Under the pieces are notes generated by a model that was not told where the DNA came from, searched no databases, and saw nothing but the letters and a program-made list of their open reading frames with translations. Both the position numbers and the translations under genes were made by a program. A stretch of DNA of 64,000 nt, taken from assembly GCF_018736145.1 (NCBI RefSeq), contig NZ_CP059997.1, forward strand, positions 6,323,501 through 6,387,500, read 5' to 3'. Position 1 is the stretch's first letter. Every line of letters begins with the position of its first letter. Below are positions 1 to 8,196 of the stretch, piece after piece. The DNA comes from Amycolatopsis sp. CA-230715 (GTDB lineage Bacteria; Actinomycetota; Actinomycetes; Mycobacteriales; Pseudonocardiaceae).

Positions 1-2377
1 TGCCGCTGACGATCAGCTCCGGCTGGTCGATACCCGTGACGCTCAGCCGCAGGGTATCGGTCCCGTTCTGGCTGACGACCTTCCCGCCCGCGGCGAATCC
101 CCGGTCGGTGGAGGTCGGGACGGGCTGGCCGCCGAACCAGAGCGGATCGACGACGATCTCGCCCGCCCGCGGGTTTTCCAGGCGCAGGTTCGGCCTCGCC
201 GGGTCGAAGCTGAGGTTGGCGACCGTGCCCTGCGCGGAAACCCCGTCGGCGGCGTTCGGCCAGTTCTGGTCGCCGTCGGCCCAGTAGCGCACGTCCTCCC
301 TGCCGGAGGAGTCGGCGGAACCGTTGAGGGTGACCACGTTTCCGGCACTCGGCGGACCGTCGGCGGCTGACGGCATGGTCATCTTGGCGGCCACGGTTCG
401 CCGTGCCCCTTGCCCGGTGGTCACGCCGGTCGGCTTTCCGGTCGTGTCCATGTAGTTCACGAACTCGGTGAACAGGCCGGGAGAGCCCGCGGCGCAGTTG
501 TGCGTGACGAGCACCGACAGCGGCAGCGCGGCGTTCTTGATCTCTCGCTGGTAGGTCAGGAAGCACGAGTCCGCCGGGAAATGCTCGTCCGCGACGCAGG
601 ACCGGTCGTACCGCAGCGCTTTGACCGTGTCCCCGTTGGGATCGGACCGCTCGACCCGGCACTGCCCGTCGTTCTTCACCCAGCGCGGGCTGCCTTCGTC
701 GAACCCGGCCGCGCACGCGAACCCGGTGCCGATGCAGCTGTCCGCGCTGAGCACCAAACCGGGATTCGTGCTGTGGTAGACCGAATCCACGCCTGGCATC
801 GGCGCTTCCGAAACCACGGCGCGCGGGTCTGCGGGCGGTTTCGCGGCATCCCTGCGCGGGATCAGGGTTATCGGCAGGACCGTGCCGCTGTCGTTGCCCG
901 ACCCGATGCAGTGCCCGCCGACCGGCGCCGGGTTCGGATAGGGGCAGTCGGTCGCGGTGCCGCCACCGCCGAGCAGGAATCCGGGTTGCCCGTACACGCG
1001 TTCGTTCTGCCCGCGCCCGTTGTAGGTCTGCTGGTACGCGTCGTGCTTCGGTTGCAGCAGCAGGTCGGCGAGCACGTCCGGTGGCCGGTAAGTGGTGGAC
1101 CCGGCCAGCGCCCCTTCGAGCGCGAAGTTCGCCGCGGGGGTGCGGAACGGCGCGAGATCGCCGACCCAGACCTGCATCATCGGCGCGATGGGATCGCCGT
1201 TGAACAACGGGTCGCCCCAGTGCTCGACCTTCCGGCGGAACGGTTCGTTGCGCAGCTCTCCCTGGGACTCGGTGACGCTTTTCGCGGAAAGCAGGTCCAG
1301 TACCGCGCGGACGGTGCCGCGCAGGGATTCGTCCTTGGTGAAGTCGTACAGGTTCAGCAGGCCGATCATCTGGAGCCTGCTGTACGGTCGCGCGTTGTAT
1401 TCGAGGAAGTCGTTCCTCAGCCACGAGGAGAACTTGAGGTCGAACTCGTGCCGCAGTCCATTTCGGATGTTGTCGGGATCGAAGGATTTGTCATACGTGC
1501 CAACGGCTTTGTTGCCGGAGTTCGCCACTTCGTCCTGGCTCAGCATGGGCAGCGATTCGTTGTGCAGCAACCGGGTGCTTTGAATGAGCAGGTTGTGGTT
1601 CTCGGTCTCCGGGATGTCGTAGTGGGTCACCACGATGTCGAACCGGCAGACCACGGAGTCCTCGCGCACCGGCGCGCCCTGCAGCCAACTGCGCCGGGCC
1701 ATCTCGCGGTCCATCGCCGGGTCGCCCCTGAGGTGATCGCCCGCGAGCAGGTACACGCGCGTCATCATGGCCATCGCCATGTCCCAGTCGCCTTCGTGCT
1801 CGGCGCGGCAGGTCGGGACGTTGTCGGTGCCCGGTGTCCCGTGCAGCGGGGGCACGGCGAGCAGACCGGCCTTGACCTGCGCCCAGCTCGATTCCCGCGG
1901 TTTCGGCCCGCTGTAGGGCTCCGCCCACGTCGGATCCAGGTTCGCCAGGCACGCCCGCATGTTCGCCGGGGTGTGCATGGCGTAGGTCTGCGTGGTCGGC
2001 GCGACCGCGTCCCGGATCGCGCGGGTCCCCTCCGGCGTGTCCAGCATGCGCAGCAGCTCGGTCTTGGCGAGCAGCGTGGACTGGTAGTCCTCGCCGAACG
2101 ACCCGTCGGACTGCTCCGCACAGGCCTGATACAGCAGCGTCGGTACCTTCAGCGCGGGGCGGAGCATCCGCATCCCGTGGAGATCGGTGGGCGCGCCGAT
2201 CCACGAATAGTCCACATAGGTCCCGCGGGGATCCGCCGACGCGGACGCCGTGGACGGGGGAACGGTCGCGAGTGTCAGTGCGGCGAGGAAGCCCAGTGAC
2301 AGGGTCGCCAACCGAGCCGCCGCGGTCCGCCCGCGCCGTCTTGTTCGTGACCGGGGCCGTGCTGCCGGGAATTTCAC
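1..2377 (-). CDS. large secreted protein of unknown function, 3' end outside window
   Basis: An open frame runs from the left edge to about 2377 on the minus strand, giving at least 790 residues. The N-terminus has an Arg-rich segment (TRRRGRT), a hydrophobic stretch (LATLSLGFLAALTLA) and an ASASA cleavage region, so it is a typical exported protein. The mature part is rich in Trp and Tyr and has several Cys. It includes ETENHNLL around residue 235, which recalls all-alpha toroid polysaccharide-active enzymes, but I do not recognise the family. GTG at 2377 gives a compact signal peptide. The frame stays open to an ATG at 2500 and no convincing ribosome site picks between them. The C-terminus is missing, so a complete domain reading is not possible. 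Confidence 0.75.
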   Translation of the reverse strand, partial: MKFPAARPRSRTRRRGRTAAARLATLSLGFLAALTLATVPPSTASASADPRGTYVDYSWIGAPTDLHGMRMLRPALKVPTLLYQACAEQSDGSFGEDYQSTLLAKTELLRMLDTPEGTRAIRDAVAPTTQTYAMHTPANMRACLANLDPTWAEPYSGPKPRESSWAQVKAGLLAVPPLHGTPGTDNVPTCRAEHEGDWDMAMAMMTRVYLLAGDHLRGDPAMDREMARRSWLQGAPVREDSVVCRFDIVVTHYDIPETENHNLLIQSTRLLHNESLPMLSQDEVANSGNKAVGTYDKSFDPDNIRNGLRHEFDLKFSSWLRNDFLEYNARPYSRLQMIGLLNLYDFTKDESLRGTVRAVLDLLSAKSVTESQGELRNEPFRRKVEHWGDPLFNGDPIAPMMQVWVGDLAPFRTPAANFALEGALAGSTTYRPPDVLADLLLQPKHDAYQQTYNGRGQNERVYGQPGFLLGGGGTATDCPYPNPAPVGGHCIGSGNDSGTVLPITLIPRRDAAKPPADPRAVVSEAPMPGVDSVYHSTNPGLVLSADSCIGTGFACAAGFDEGSPRWVKNDGQCRVERSDPNGDTVKALRYDRSCVADEHFPADSCFLTYQREIKNAALPLSVLVTHNCAAGSPGLFTEFVNYMDTTGKPTGVTTGQGARRTVAAKMTMPSAADGPPSAGNVVTLNGSADSSGREDVRYWADGDQNWPNAADGVSAQGTVANLSFDPARPNLRLENPRAGEIVVDPLWFGGQPVPTSTDRGFAAGGKVVSQNGTDTLRLSVTGIDQPELIVSG

Positions 2378-2661
2378 CAGGTGTTTGCTGTCGAGACGAT
2401 GCACAGTCCGACGGAACCACACGAAGATCCGGTTCGGCCCCGTCCGTTGAGGCAGACCATCGTGCGACAGGATCGCACCCGGCGCCGTGACGGACCGCAT
2501 CGCGAGTCACAGCGCCAGGTGTGCTGACTGAATGGGCAAGCCCGCCGAATCGATATTGCGGACCGCGGCAAAAGCGGCCTACCTTCTCGACAGGCCGCTT
2601 CTCCGATGGCGGCTGGTCAACGGAAATGTGCCATTCTGTCACTTGTTCTGGAGGATGTTCC

Positions 2662-3048
2662 ATGTCCGCTGTGCACGGTGTCAAGCGTGTGGTTTCCGCC
2701 GCGATCGCCATCGATGCCGCCACTTCGGCGGTGGTGCTGGCCGCCCCGTCCGCATCCGCTGATTCAGGCGTGCTCACGGTCTGCTCGCAGGGTGATTATT
2801 CGACCAAGGTGAGTTTTCCCGATCGGGGCGGAAGCAGTACTCCCGACGTGGCCCGTGGCGCCTGCCAGTCATTCGGTGTCGGAGGCAGTTCGGCCGTCGA
2901 ACGCATCGAAATCTGGGGTGTTCAATGGTCGGGAAACAGTGCTACGACGTTCCCCGTCGATTCGGGAAGCCTTCGCCCGAGCCGGGGCGGAAATGTGACC
3001 ACCTACGGTAACATCAACGACCACTGGGCCATGGTGCCGCAAATCTGA
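2662..3048 (+). CDS. small secreted protein, unknown function
   Basis: This 128-residue protein starts at ATG 2662, with GGAGG about seven bases upstream. An in-frame upstream extension to 2521 lacks a ribosome site. Residues 1-33 form a Sec signal peptide (MSAVHGVKRVV, hydrophobic core, ASA cut before DSGVLTV). The mature domain of about 95 residues is rich in Gly and Ser with two Cys (CSQGDYS and GACQSF) that could form one disulphide, and it looks like a small beta-rich extracellular protein. It is transcribed alone. A strong hairpin follows the stop and is shared with the convergent peroxiredoxin. No function is assigned. Confidence 0.75.
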   Translation: MSAVHGVKRVVSAAIAIDAATSAVVLAAPSASADSGVLTVCSQGDYSTKVSFPDRGGSSTPDVARGACQSFGVGGSSAVERIEIWGVQWSGNSATTFPVDSGSLRPSRGGNVTTYGNINDHWAMVPQI

Positions 3049-3062
3049 TATTCGCGAGGAAC

Positions 3063-3097
3063 AATCCGGTGCGGTCGGCTCGAAACCGCACCGGATT
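3063..3097. terminator. bidirectional hairpin terminator
   Basis: AATCCGGTGCGGT at 3063-3075 pairs perfectly with ACCGCACCGGATT at 3085-3097 across a nine-base loop. It lies between the ends of the convergent genes at 3048 and 3122. There is no U-run, as is common in actinomycetes. Confidence 0.8.
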
Positions 3098-3121
3098 CCT
3101 CGTCCGCGCGGACGACGGCCA

Positions 3122-3601
3122 TCACGAGGCCAGGTTGAGGTCCCTGAGCAGTTTCGCCACGTGGCCGGTGGCGCGCACGTTGTACTGCGCCTTGACGATC
3201 TTGCCGTCGGGGCCGACGACGAAGGTCGAGCGGATCACGCCCTGCACGATCCGGCCGTAGTTCTTCTTCTCCCCGAACGCGCCCCACTCGGTGAGCACGG
3301 TCTTCTCCTGGTCGGACAGCAGCGGGAAGGTCAGCCCCTCCGCCTCGACGAACTTCGCGAGCTTCTCCGGCTTGTCGGGCGAGATGCCCAGCACCCGGTA
3401 CCCGGCGCCGTTGAGCTGGGCGAGGCTGTCCCGGAAATCGCACGCCTGCTTGGTGCACCCCGGGGTGCCCGCCGCCGGGTAGAAGTACACGACCACGTGC
3501 TCGCCCTGGAAATCGGACAGGGACACCTCCGCGCCCGTGCTGTCCGGCAGGGTGAACCCTGGTGCCTTGTCGCCTTCGGAAAGCCGCTGCTGCTCGGTCA
3601 T
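3122..3601 (-). CDS. bcp: thioredoxin-dependent peroxiredoxin, Bcp/PrxQ type
   Basis: A complete 159-residue Bcp-type peroxiredoxin, which reduces hydrogen peroxide and organic hydroperoxides with electrons from thioredoxin in the cytoplasm. The peroxidatic Cys49 sits in AGTPGCT and the resolving Cys54 lies five residues later (GCTKQAC), the usual atypical two-Cys arrangement of PrxQ. The length matches the family. The start is ATG 3601 (MTEQQRLSEGD); upstream frame to 4066 overlaps the neighbouring lipoprotein gene and is not real. It lies 31 bases downstream of that lipoprotein on the same strand and may share its transcript. Confidence 0.95.
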   Translation of the reverse strand: MTEQQRLSEGDKAPGFTLPDSTGAEVSLSDFQGEHVVVYFYPAAGTPGCTKQACDFRDSLAQLNGAGYRVLGISPDKPEKLAKFVEAEGLTFPLLSDQEKTVLTEWGAFGEKKNYGRIVQGVIRSTFVVGPDGKIVKAQYNVRATGHVAKLLRDLNLAS

Positions 3602-3632
3602 GCCCGCCAGCCTAGCGGCGGGTACCGACAGC

Positions 3633-4169
3633 TCAGGCGCGGCCGCAGTACTGCGCGATGTCGCCGCTCGACGGGCTCGTCCGCAGCGCGAGCTTGAGCT
3701 GGGTGAGATCGGTCGGCATCGCGAACGCCATGCTGAACCGGACGTCGCGGCCGGGCAGCACGTCCTTGCCCGCGTCGACGATGCCGCTGAAGCCCTGGAC
3801 CGCGTCGAGCACCTGCTTGGCCTGGACGCCGTCGACGGTGGCCGTCGCGGAGAGGCCGGAAAGCCGGTAGGGCTGGTGGCTTTCGTTGCGCACCATGATT
3901 TCGAACGCGACCGCGCGCTCGCTGTGCGGATACGCGGCGTCGCTCGGGCGGAACGAACGCGGCGAGGAGACGGATACGGTGACGCCCTCGGAGAACCGGT
4001 AGGCGGACCCGAACTTGACTTCGGTTCGCTTCGGCGTGGCCGCGACACCCTGCGGGACGGCCGCATCGCCGCCGAAGCGCGCCGCCACGCCGTCGGTCTG
4101 CGGCGCGGCGCCGCAGGCTCCGAGGGCGAGCAGGGCGCACACGATCAGCGCGTGCCTCGGGGTGTGCAC
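3633..4169 (-). CDS. lipoprotein with immunoglobulin-like DUF4352-type domain
   Basis: A 178-residue exported lipoprotein. The signal peptide ends in a lipobox, LGAC, with Cys19 as the lipidation site. The mature part, roughly residues 50-165, has alternating beta-strand character (VTVSVSSPRSF, AVAFEIMVRNES) as in DUF4352-like Ig-fold domains that cap many actinobacterial lipoproteins. Its partner is unknown. It is the first gene of a likely two-gene unit with bcp, and there is no sign that it takes part in peroxide reduction. The surface location follows from the lipobox; the fold call is an inference from pattern only. Confidence 0.8.
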   Translation of the reverse strand: MHTPRHALIVCALLALGACGAAPQTDGVAARFGGDAAVPQGVAATPKRTEVKFGSAYRFSEGVTVSVSSPRSFRPSDAAYPHSERAVAFEIMVRNESHQPYRLSGLSATATVDGVQAKQVLDAVQGFSGIVDAGKDVLPGRDVRFSMAFAMPTDLTQLKLALRTSPSSGDIAQYCGRA

Positions 4170-4330
4170 AGGCGCTGCTCCTCTTCACTGATCATCGGGA
4201 GCGGCCTTGGTCCATTCGGGGTAGGTACTTCGGCCGCGCGCTCCACTCTGGCGGCCCTTGCGCGTGGGAGCGAGCCGTGGCAACGGGTTGAGGCGTAGCT
4301 GGTGTACGGCTGTGGCCGATCCGTGACCGT

Positions 4331-4369
4331 AGTGGCACTTGCGGTGACACCGGAGGTCGAAGTGCCACT
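4331..4369 (-). terminator. composite hairpin at end of small membrane-protein gene
   Basis: AGTGGCACTT (4331-4340) pairs with AAGTGCCACT (4360-4369), and an inner CGGTG-A-CACCG element lies in the loop. It begins exactly at the stop codon of the minus-strand gene 4369-4551, so it is a likely terminator. The remaining bases between 4170 and 4331 hold nothing I can name. Confidence 0.6.
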
Positions 4370-4551
4370 CAGGTGGCGAGCGCGAAGAAGAGGACGAACG
4401 CGGCGAGCCCCGCGAGCCAGGCGATGATCAGCCAGCCGAAATCGCGCCACGGGGAAACCGTGCGGTTGTCCTCGCCGGGAACGTAGACGCCGCGCTGCTC
4501 GAACCAGTCGGCCCAGCGGCCGAGCAGCCCGCCCTGTCCGCTGCGTGCCAT
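4369..4551 (-). CDS. small single-helix membrane protein
   Basis: A 60-residue protein with a hydrophilic N-terminal half (MARSGQGGLLGRWADWFEQRG, then a VSPWRDF segment) and one transmembrane helix at residues 39-59 (GWLIIAWLAGLAAFVLFFA), ending in Ala-Thr. ATG 4551 is preceded by GGAGGTGTC, a strong ribosome site, which argues that this short frame is real. It sits alone between the lipoprotein gene and the tRNA. The function is unknown. Confidence 0.75.
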   Translation of the reverse strand: MARSGQGGLLGRWADWFEQRGVYVPGEDNRTVSPWRDFGWLIIAWLAGLAAFVLFFALAT

Positions 4552-4612
4552 GACACCTCCGCCGGACCCGTGACCAGGCCGTCACCCTACGCCATAGCGC
4601 CGCTCGAAACGG

Positions 4613-4686
4613 TGCGCCCGGTGAGACTCGAACTCACACTGGCACGGACCTAAACCGTGTGCCTCTGCCAATTGGGCTACGGGCGC
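4613..4686 (-). tRNA. tRNA with anticodon UAG (nominally Leu), short variable arm
   Basis: The minus strand folds into a complete cloverleaf: acceptor GCGCCCG/CGGGCGC, D arm with GCC/GGC stem and G18-G19, anticodon stem CACGG/CCGTG, loop TTTAGGT giving anticodon UAG, five-base variable region, T stem GTGAG/CTCAC with loop TTCGAGT, and discriminator A. CCA is not encoded. UAG would read the leucine codon CUA. Bacterial leucine tRNAs are class II with a long variable arm, whereas this one has a class I-size arm of five bases, so its amino-acid identity is uncertain. Confidence 0.9.
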
Positions 4687-4816
4687 CGCAGGCGAACGCT
4701 GTCGGGACTGTGACGTGGAGCGAGCCTAGCCGGTGCTCGGCGTGGCCGGTGCACGGCCGTCCCGGCGGTGATCTACCGTTGACGGCCTGCGAAGGCTTTG
4801 CTGGCAAGGAGGACCC

Positions 4817-5038
4817 GTGGCCCGCGACCCGGAGACCATCGAGCGCGAGATCGAGAAGGCGCGTGACGCGCTGGCTTCGACCCTCGACCAGCTCGGCACG
4901 AAGGCGAGCCCGAAGCGGCTCGCCGACTCGGCGAAGACCAGTGTGCTCGCGAAGCTGGAAGAGCCGAAGGTGAAGTACCCGCTGATCGGCATCGGCGCGC
5001 TGATCGGCGCGCTGTTGCTGCGCAAGCTGTTCCGCTGA
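4817..5038 (+). CDS. DUF3618 family small membrane protein
   Basis: A 73-residue protein starting at GTG 4817 with AAGGAGGA just upstream. Residues 4-40 form a charged amphipathic helix (DPETIEREIEKARDALASTL, DQLG), the signature of DUF3618 proteins. Residues 53-69 form a C-terminal membrane helix (YPLIGIGALIGALLLRKLF). Family members occur in actinobacteria beside phage-holin-like or stress-envelope genes, and their biochemical role is unknown. It is a single gene convergent with 5063-5683. Confidence 0.85.
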   Translation: MARDPETIEREIEKARDALASTLDQLGTKASPKRLADSAKTSVLAKLEEPKVKYPLIGIGALIGALLLRKLFR

Positions 5039-5048
5039 TTCCTCCGGT

Positions 5049-5080
5049 CCCGCCGCGGGGCGTCAGGCCCTCGCGGCGGG
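5049..5080. terminator. hairpin between convergent genes
   Basis: CCCGCCGCG (5049-5057) pairs with CGCGGCGGG (5072-5080). The right part overlaps the last codons of the minus-strand gene ending at 5063, so it can serve both directions. Confidence 0.6.
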
Positions 5081-5683
5081 CGGGGTGGCGGTCTCCGTCA
5101 TGGTCACCGATCCGCTCGGTGCGCTCAGCTGGCTCGCGGGCTGCCCGCCGAGCGCGCTGACGCCGGCGAACTTGCCGTTGTTGGCGAGCGAGTCGAGCTT
5201 GGCCTTGTCGGTGGCCTCGGCCTTAGCTTCAGCCTTCTCCTCGGTCTTCGCGGTCTTTTCCGCCTTAGTGGCCTTCTCGGCCTTCGGCGCCGCGGTCTCG
5301 GCCTTCGCCTTGCTTGGCTCCGTCGGCGCCTCTTCGCTGGCTTTCGCCTCGTCCTTCTCGGCCGACTCCGGCTCGGACTCGGCGGTTTCGCCCTTCTCCG
5401 AGGACTTCTCCGCCGGCTCGTCCTCGTCAGCGGACGGGGTGGCCTCGGGCTTGGTCAGCCGCGCGGTCATGTAGGCCGTGGTGAATTCGAGCGCGCTGCC
5501 GTTGAGCAGGTGCACGACCGTCGCCTTGCCCTCGGGCACGAGCTGCTCGACGAGCTGGTCCACCCGGTCGCGGGCCGCGATGATGCCGGGTGCCTTCGCG
5601 GTCACCTTCTTGCCGAGCCCGGCGACGGTGATCGCCCACTCGTCGTCTTCCTGCGCGTAGATGGCCGTGATCGGTTCCACCAT
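5063..5683 (-). CDS. HicB-like N-terminal domain with long Lys/Glu/Ala-rich tail
   Basis: The start is ATG 5683 (MVEPITAIYAQEDD), with GGGAGGGTGAG upstream; a frame extension to 5710 is less likely. Residues 1-70 look like the HicB/DUF1902-type fold (ITVAGLGKKVTAKAPGI, regular ARDRVDQLVEQL helix), which in other contexts is an antitoxin or RNase-H-like domain. Residues 75-165 are low-complexity Lys/Glu/Ala/Thr repeats (KAEKATKAEK, TEEKAEAKAEA), probably disordered or coiled. The last 35 residues are Ser/Thr/Ala-rich. No HicA-like toxin lies beside it, so a toxin-antitoxin role is not supported. The function is unknown. Confidence 0.75.
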   Translation of the reverse strand: MVEPITAIYAQEDDEWAITVAGLGKKVTAKAPGIIAARDRVDQLVEQLVPEGKATVVHLLNGSALEFTTAYMTARLTKPEATPSADEDEPAEKSSEKGETAESEPESAEKDEAKASEEAPTEPSKAKAETAAPKAEKATKAEKTAKTEEKAEAKAEATDKAKLDSLANNGKFAGVSALGGQPASQLSAPSGSVTMTETATPPAARA

Positions 5684-5904
5684 GGGTCTCACCCTCCCTG
5701 ACGACAGCATCCTCCACTGGTATGGAGTCCCTCACCGCCGCCTCGTGACGCCGAATCGCGATTGACCCGATCGGGTGTGCCCGAGCCGCCGTTCTGTCGA
5801 ACTTTCTTCAGGGTCTATCGATACCTCATCACGACTCTGTGTCACAAGCGATCCGCGGAAATGTGCTGTGTGTGACGACCGGATGGCCTAATGCACGCGC
5901 ATTT

Positions 5905-6549
5905 TCACGGGCGTTCACCCGATGGTGCCGGAACGCGCCGCGCGAGGCCTCCCCAGAGCAGGTCCATCGCGTACTCCGTCGCCTGTTCGGGGGTCACTTC
6001 GTCGTGTCGTTCGCACCAGATGGCCAGTCGTTCGCACGCTCCGACGACCACTTCCGCGGCCGCTTCCACCGCGGACGAGGGGCCGTCGTCGAAATAAGTC
6101 GACATGAGCGCCGCGATGAGATCGGTCTGCTGCCGCCGCGTCTCCTCGATGCCGTCCGCCGCGGGCGTGCCGATCAGGGCCATCTCGTGGCGGAGCAGGG
6201 ACCACGACTCGCGGCGCTCCCTGATGAACGAGAAGAACGCGCCGAGCCCGCGGCGGAGGGCCTCCTCGGCGGTCGACGCCCCGACCACCGCCTGCTCGGT
6301 CACCCGCCGCAGTTCGGCCCGTGACTGGCCGATGCACGCGAGGAGCAGGCCCTCCTTCGAGTTGAAGTACTCGTACAGCATCGGTTTCGACACGCCGACC
6401 CGCTCGGCGATCTCGTCCATCGACGCCGCGACGTACCCGCGTTCGGAGAACACCTCCTCCGCGATCGCGATCATCTGCTGCTCACGCTCGGCCCTCGGCA
6501 TGCGCTTGCGGCGCGCCGGGGCAGCGGGGGTGCTTCCGGTGGGGCTCAC
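5905..6549 (-). CDS. TetR family transcriptional repressor
   Basis: A 214-residue TetR regulator. The N-terminal helix-turn-helix is at about residues 20-68 (MIAIAEEVFSERGYVAASMDEIAERVGVSKPMLYEYFNSKEGLL). The C-terminal helical domain would bind a ligand. It is divergent from the flavin monooxygenase at 6631, whose expression it probably controls. The GTG start at 6549 has no ribosome site, but a TAGAGT -10-like hexamer (plus-strand 6557-6562) ends seven bases upstream, which suggests a leaderless mRNA. An internal ATG giving MPRAEREQQ is a fallback start. Confidence 0.9.
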   Translation of the reverse strand: MSPTGSTPAAPARRKRMPRAEREQQMIAIAEEVFSERGYVAASMDEIAERVGVSKPMLYEYFNSKEGLLLACIGQSRAELRRVTEQAVVGASTAEEALRRGLGAFFSFIRERRESWSLLRHEMALIGTPAADGIEETRRQQTDLIAALMSTYFDDGPSSAVEAAAEVVVGACERLAIWCERHDEVTPEQATEYAMDLLWGGLARRVPAPSGERP

Positions 6550-6556
6550 GAACTCG

Positions 6557-6589
6557 ACTCTACCGGAAGTAACCTACTTCGAGTAAGGT
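6557..6589. promoter_or_regulatory. divergent promoter with TetR-type operator
   Basis: GAAGTA-ACC-TACTTC (6566-6580) is a perfect inverted repeat. It overlaps an imperfect one, ACCTACTTCGAGTAAGGT (6572-6589). Together they cover the promoter zone between the TetR gene and the monooxygenase gene and are the natural operator candidate. Confidence 0.65.
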
Positions 6590-6630
6590 GGACTTCGGGT
6601 AACACAAACCAGCGGGCGAAGGGCGAGCAG

Positions 6631-8109
6631 ATGGGCAAGCGGACCGAGACCGAGGTCGTGATCGTCGGTACCGGCTTTTCCGGCCTCGGCATGGCGATCA
6701 AGCTGCGCAAAGAGGGCCGCGAAGACTTCGTCGTCCTCGAAAAGGCGGAAGAGGTCGGCGGGACCTGGCGCGACAACACCTATCCCGGGTGCGCCTGCGA
6801 CATCCAGTCGCACATGTACTCGTTCTCGTTCGAGCAGAACCCGGACTGGTCGAGGTCGTACTCACCGCAGCCCGAGATCTGGAAGTACATGCGCGGTGTC
6901 GCCGCGAAGTACGACCTGTACCCCTACATCCGCTTCGGCCAGGAGATGACCGGGGCGCGCTGGGACGCCGACGAGCAGCGCTGGCACGTCACCACGAAGA
7001 ACGGCGACGAGTTCGTCTCCCGGTTCCTCACCCTCGGCGTCGGCGCGCTGCACCTGCCGCAGATCCCGCGGCTGCCGGGGATCGAGAAGTTCGAAGGGGC
7101 CGCCTTCCACTCCGCCCAGTGGGACCACGACGTCGACCTGCGCGGCAAGCGGGTCGCGGTGGTCGGCACCGGGGCCAGCGCGATCCAGTTCGTGCCGCGG
7201 ATCGCGAAGGACGTCGAGCGGCTGCACCTGTTCCAGCGCACGCCGCCGTGGATCATGCCGAAACCGGACTTCGCGATGCCGGGCTGGGCGAAGGCGCTGT
7301 TCGCGAAGGTGCCCGGCACGCAGCGGCTCTACCGCGACGCGCTGTACTGGATGCTCGAAGCGCGGGCGATCGGCTTCAACGGCCACCCCGGCGTGATGAA
7401 GCTCGGCCAGCTGCTGGCGAAGCGGAACATCAACCGCGGCGTCAAGGACCCCGAGCTGCGCCGCAAGGTGACGCCCGACTACACCATGGGCTGCAAGCGC
7501 GTGCTCATCTCCAACGACTACTACCCGGCGCTGGCGCGCGACAACGTCGACGTGATCACCGACGGCGTCACCGAAGTGCGCGAGCACAGCGTCGTCGACG
7601 GCTCCGGGGTGGAGCACGAGGTCGACGCGATCATCTACGGCACCGGGTTCCACGTCACCGACGCCTTCGACGACCTCCAGATCACCGGCGTGGACGGGCG
7701 CAACCTCGGCAAGGAGTGGTCGAGCGAGGGGATGCGGACGCACCTCGGCATCACCGTGTCCGGGTTCCCGAACCTGTTCTTCCTGCTCGGGCCGAACACC
7801 GGGCTCGGGCACAACTCGGTGGTGTTCATGATCGAGTCGCAGATCTCGTACGTCGCCGAGGCGATGGGGCTCGTCGAGTCCTCCGGCGCGGCCGCGCTCG
7901 ACACGCGCGAAGAGGCGCAGGACCGGTTCAACGCCGAGATCCAGGAGAAGCTCGAGAAGGGCATCTGGACGCAGGGCGGCTGCAAGAGCTGGTACCTCGA
8001 CGCGAAGGGCGTCAACCGGACCATCTGGCCGGGCTTCACCTGGCGCTACTGGCTCCAGACCCGCAAGGTCGATTCCGCGTCCTACGACCTGGTCGGCCGC
8101 ACCGAGTAG
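6631..8109 (+). CDS. FAD/NADPH-dependent monooxygenase, Baeyer-Villiger/FMO type
   Basis: A 492-residue class B flavoprotein monooxygenase that should insert one oxygen atom from O2 into a ketone, or oxidise a soft nucleophile, using NADPH. The FAD site GTGFSGLG is at residues 12-19, followed by the BVMO-typical EEVGGTWRDNTYPGCACDI. The fingerprint FEGAAFHSAQWDHD near residue 155 matches FxGxxxHxxxW[DP]. The NADPH site GTGASAIQ is near residue 183. ATG 6631 has AAGGGCGAG upstream. It is divergent from a TetR gene, so substrate-induced expression is likely. The substrate cannot be read from sequence. Confidence 0.93.
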   Translation: MGKRTETEVVIVGTGFSGLGMAIKLRKEGREDFVVLEKAEEVGGTWRDNTYPGCACDIQSHMYSFSFEQNPDWSRSYSPQPEIWKYMRGVAAKYDLYPYIRFGQEMTGARWDADEQRWHVTTKNGDEFVSRFLTLGVGALHLPQIPRLPGIEKFEGAAFHSAQWDHDVDLRGKRVAVVGTGASAIQFVPRIAKDVERLHLFQRTPPWIMPKPDFAMPGWAKALFAKVPGTQRLYRDALYWMLEARAIGFNGHPGVMKLGQLLAKRNINRGVKDPELRRKVTPDYTMGCKRVLISNDYYPALARDNVDVITDGVTEVREHSVVDGSGVEHEVDAIIYGTGFHVTDAFDDLQITGVDGRNLGKEWSSEGMRTHLGITVSGFPNLFFLLGPNTGLGHNSVVFMIESQISYVAEAMGLVESSGAAALDTREEAQDRFNAEIQEKLEKGIWTQGGCKSWYLDAKGVNRTIWPGFTWRYWLQTRKVDSASYDLVGRTE

Positions 8110-8115
8110 CGCACC

Positions 8116-8155
8116 CCCTCTTCCCCGGAGGATGCGGTGCCTCCGGGGAAGAGGG
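8116..8155. terminator. strong bidirectional hairpin terminator
   Basis: A perfect 16-base-pair stem, CCCTCTTCCCCGGAGG (8116-8131) with CCTCCGGGGAAGAGGG (8140-8155), and an eight-base loop lie directly after the monooxygenase stop and before the convergent XRE gene. Confidence 0.85.
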
Positions 8156-8196
8156 TCGGGCGGCGCGGTGCCCTGGCGGTGGTTCGGGGGTGTCGC

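Noticed and set aside
410..2299. A 629-codon plus-strand open frame opposite the secreted protein gene
   Set aside because: It is Arg/Val/Gly-rich, has no recognisable domain, and the minus-strand frame has a clear signal peptide and balanced composition.
4613..4686. Possibility that the tRNA is a suppressor of UAG stop codons
   Set aside because: The anticodon itself is UAG, which pairs with the CUA codon; an amber suppressor would need anticodon CUA.
5063..5683. HicA-HicB toxin-antitoxin locus
   Set aside because: Only a HicB-like N-terminus is seen, with a long low-complexity tail; no HicA-sized partner lies within reach.
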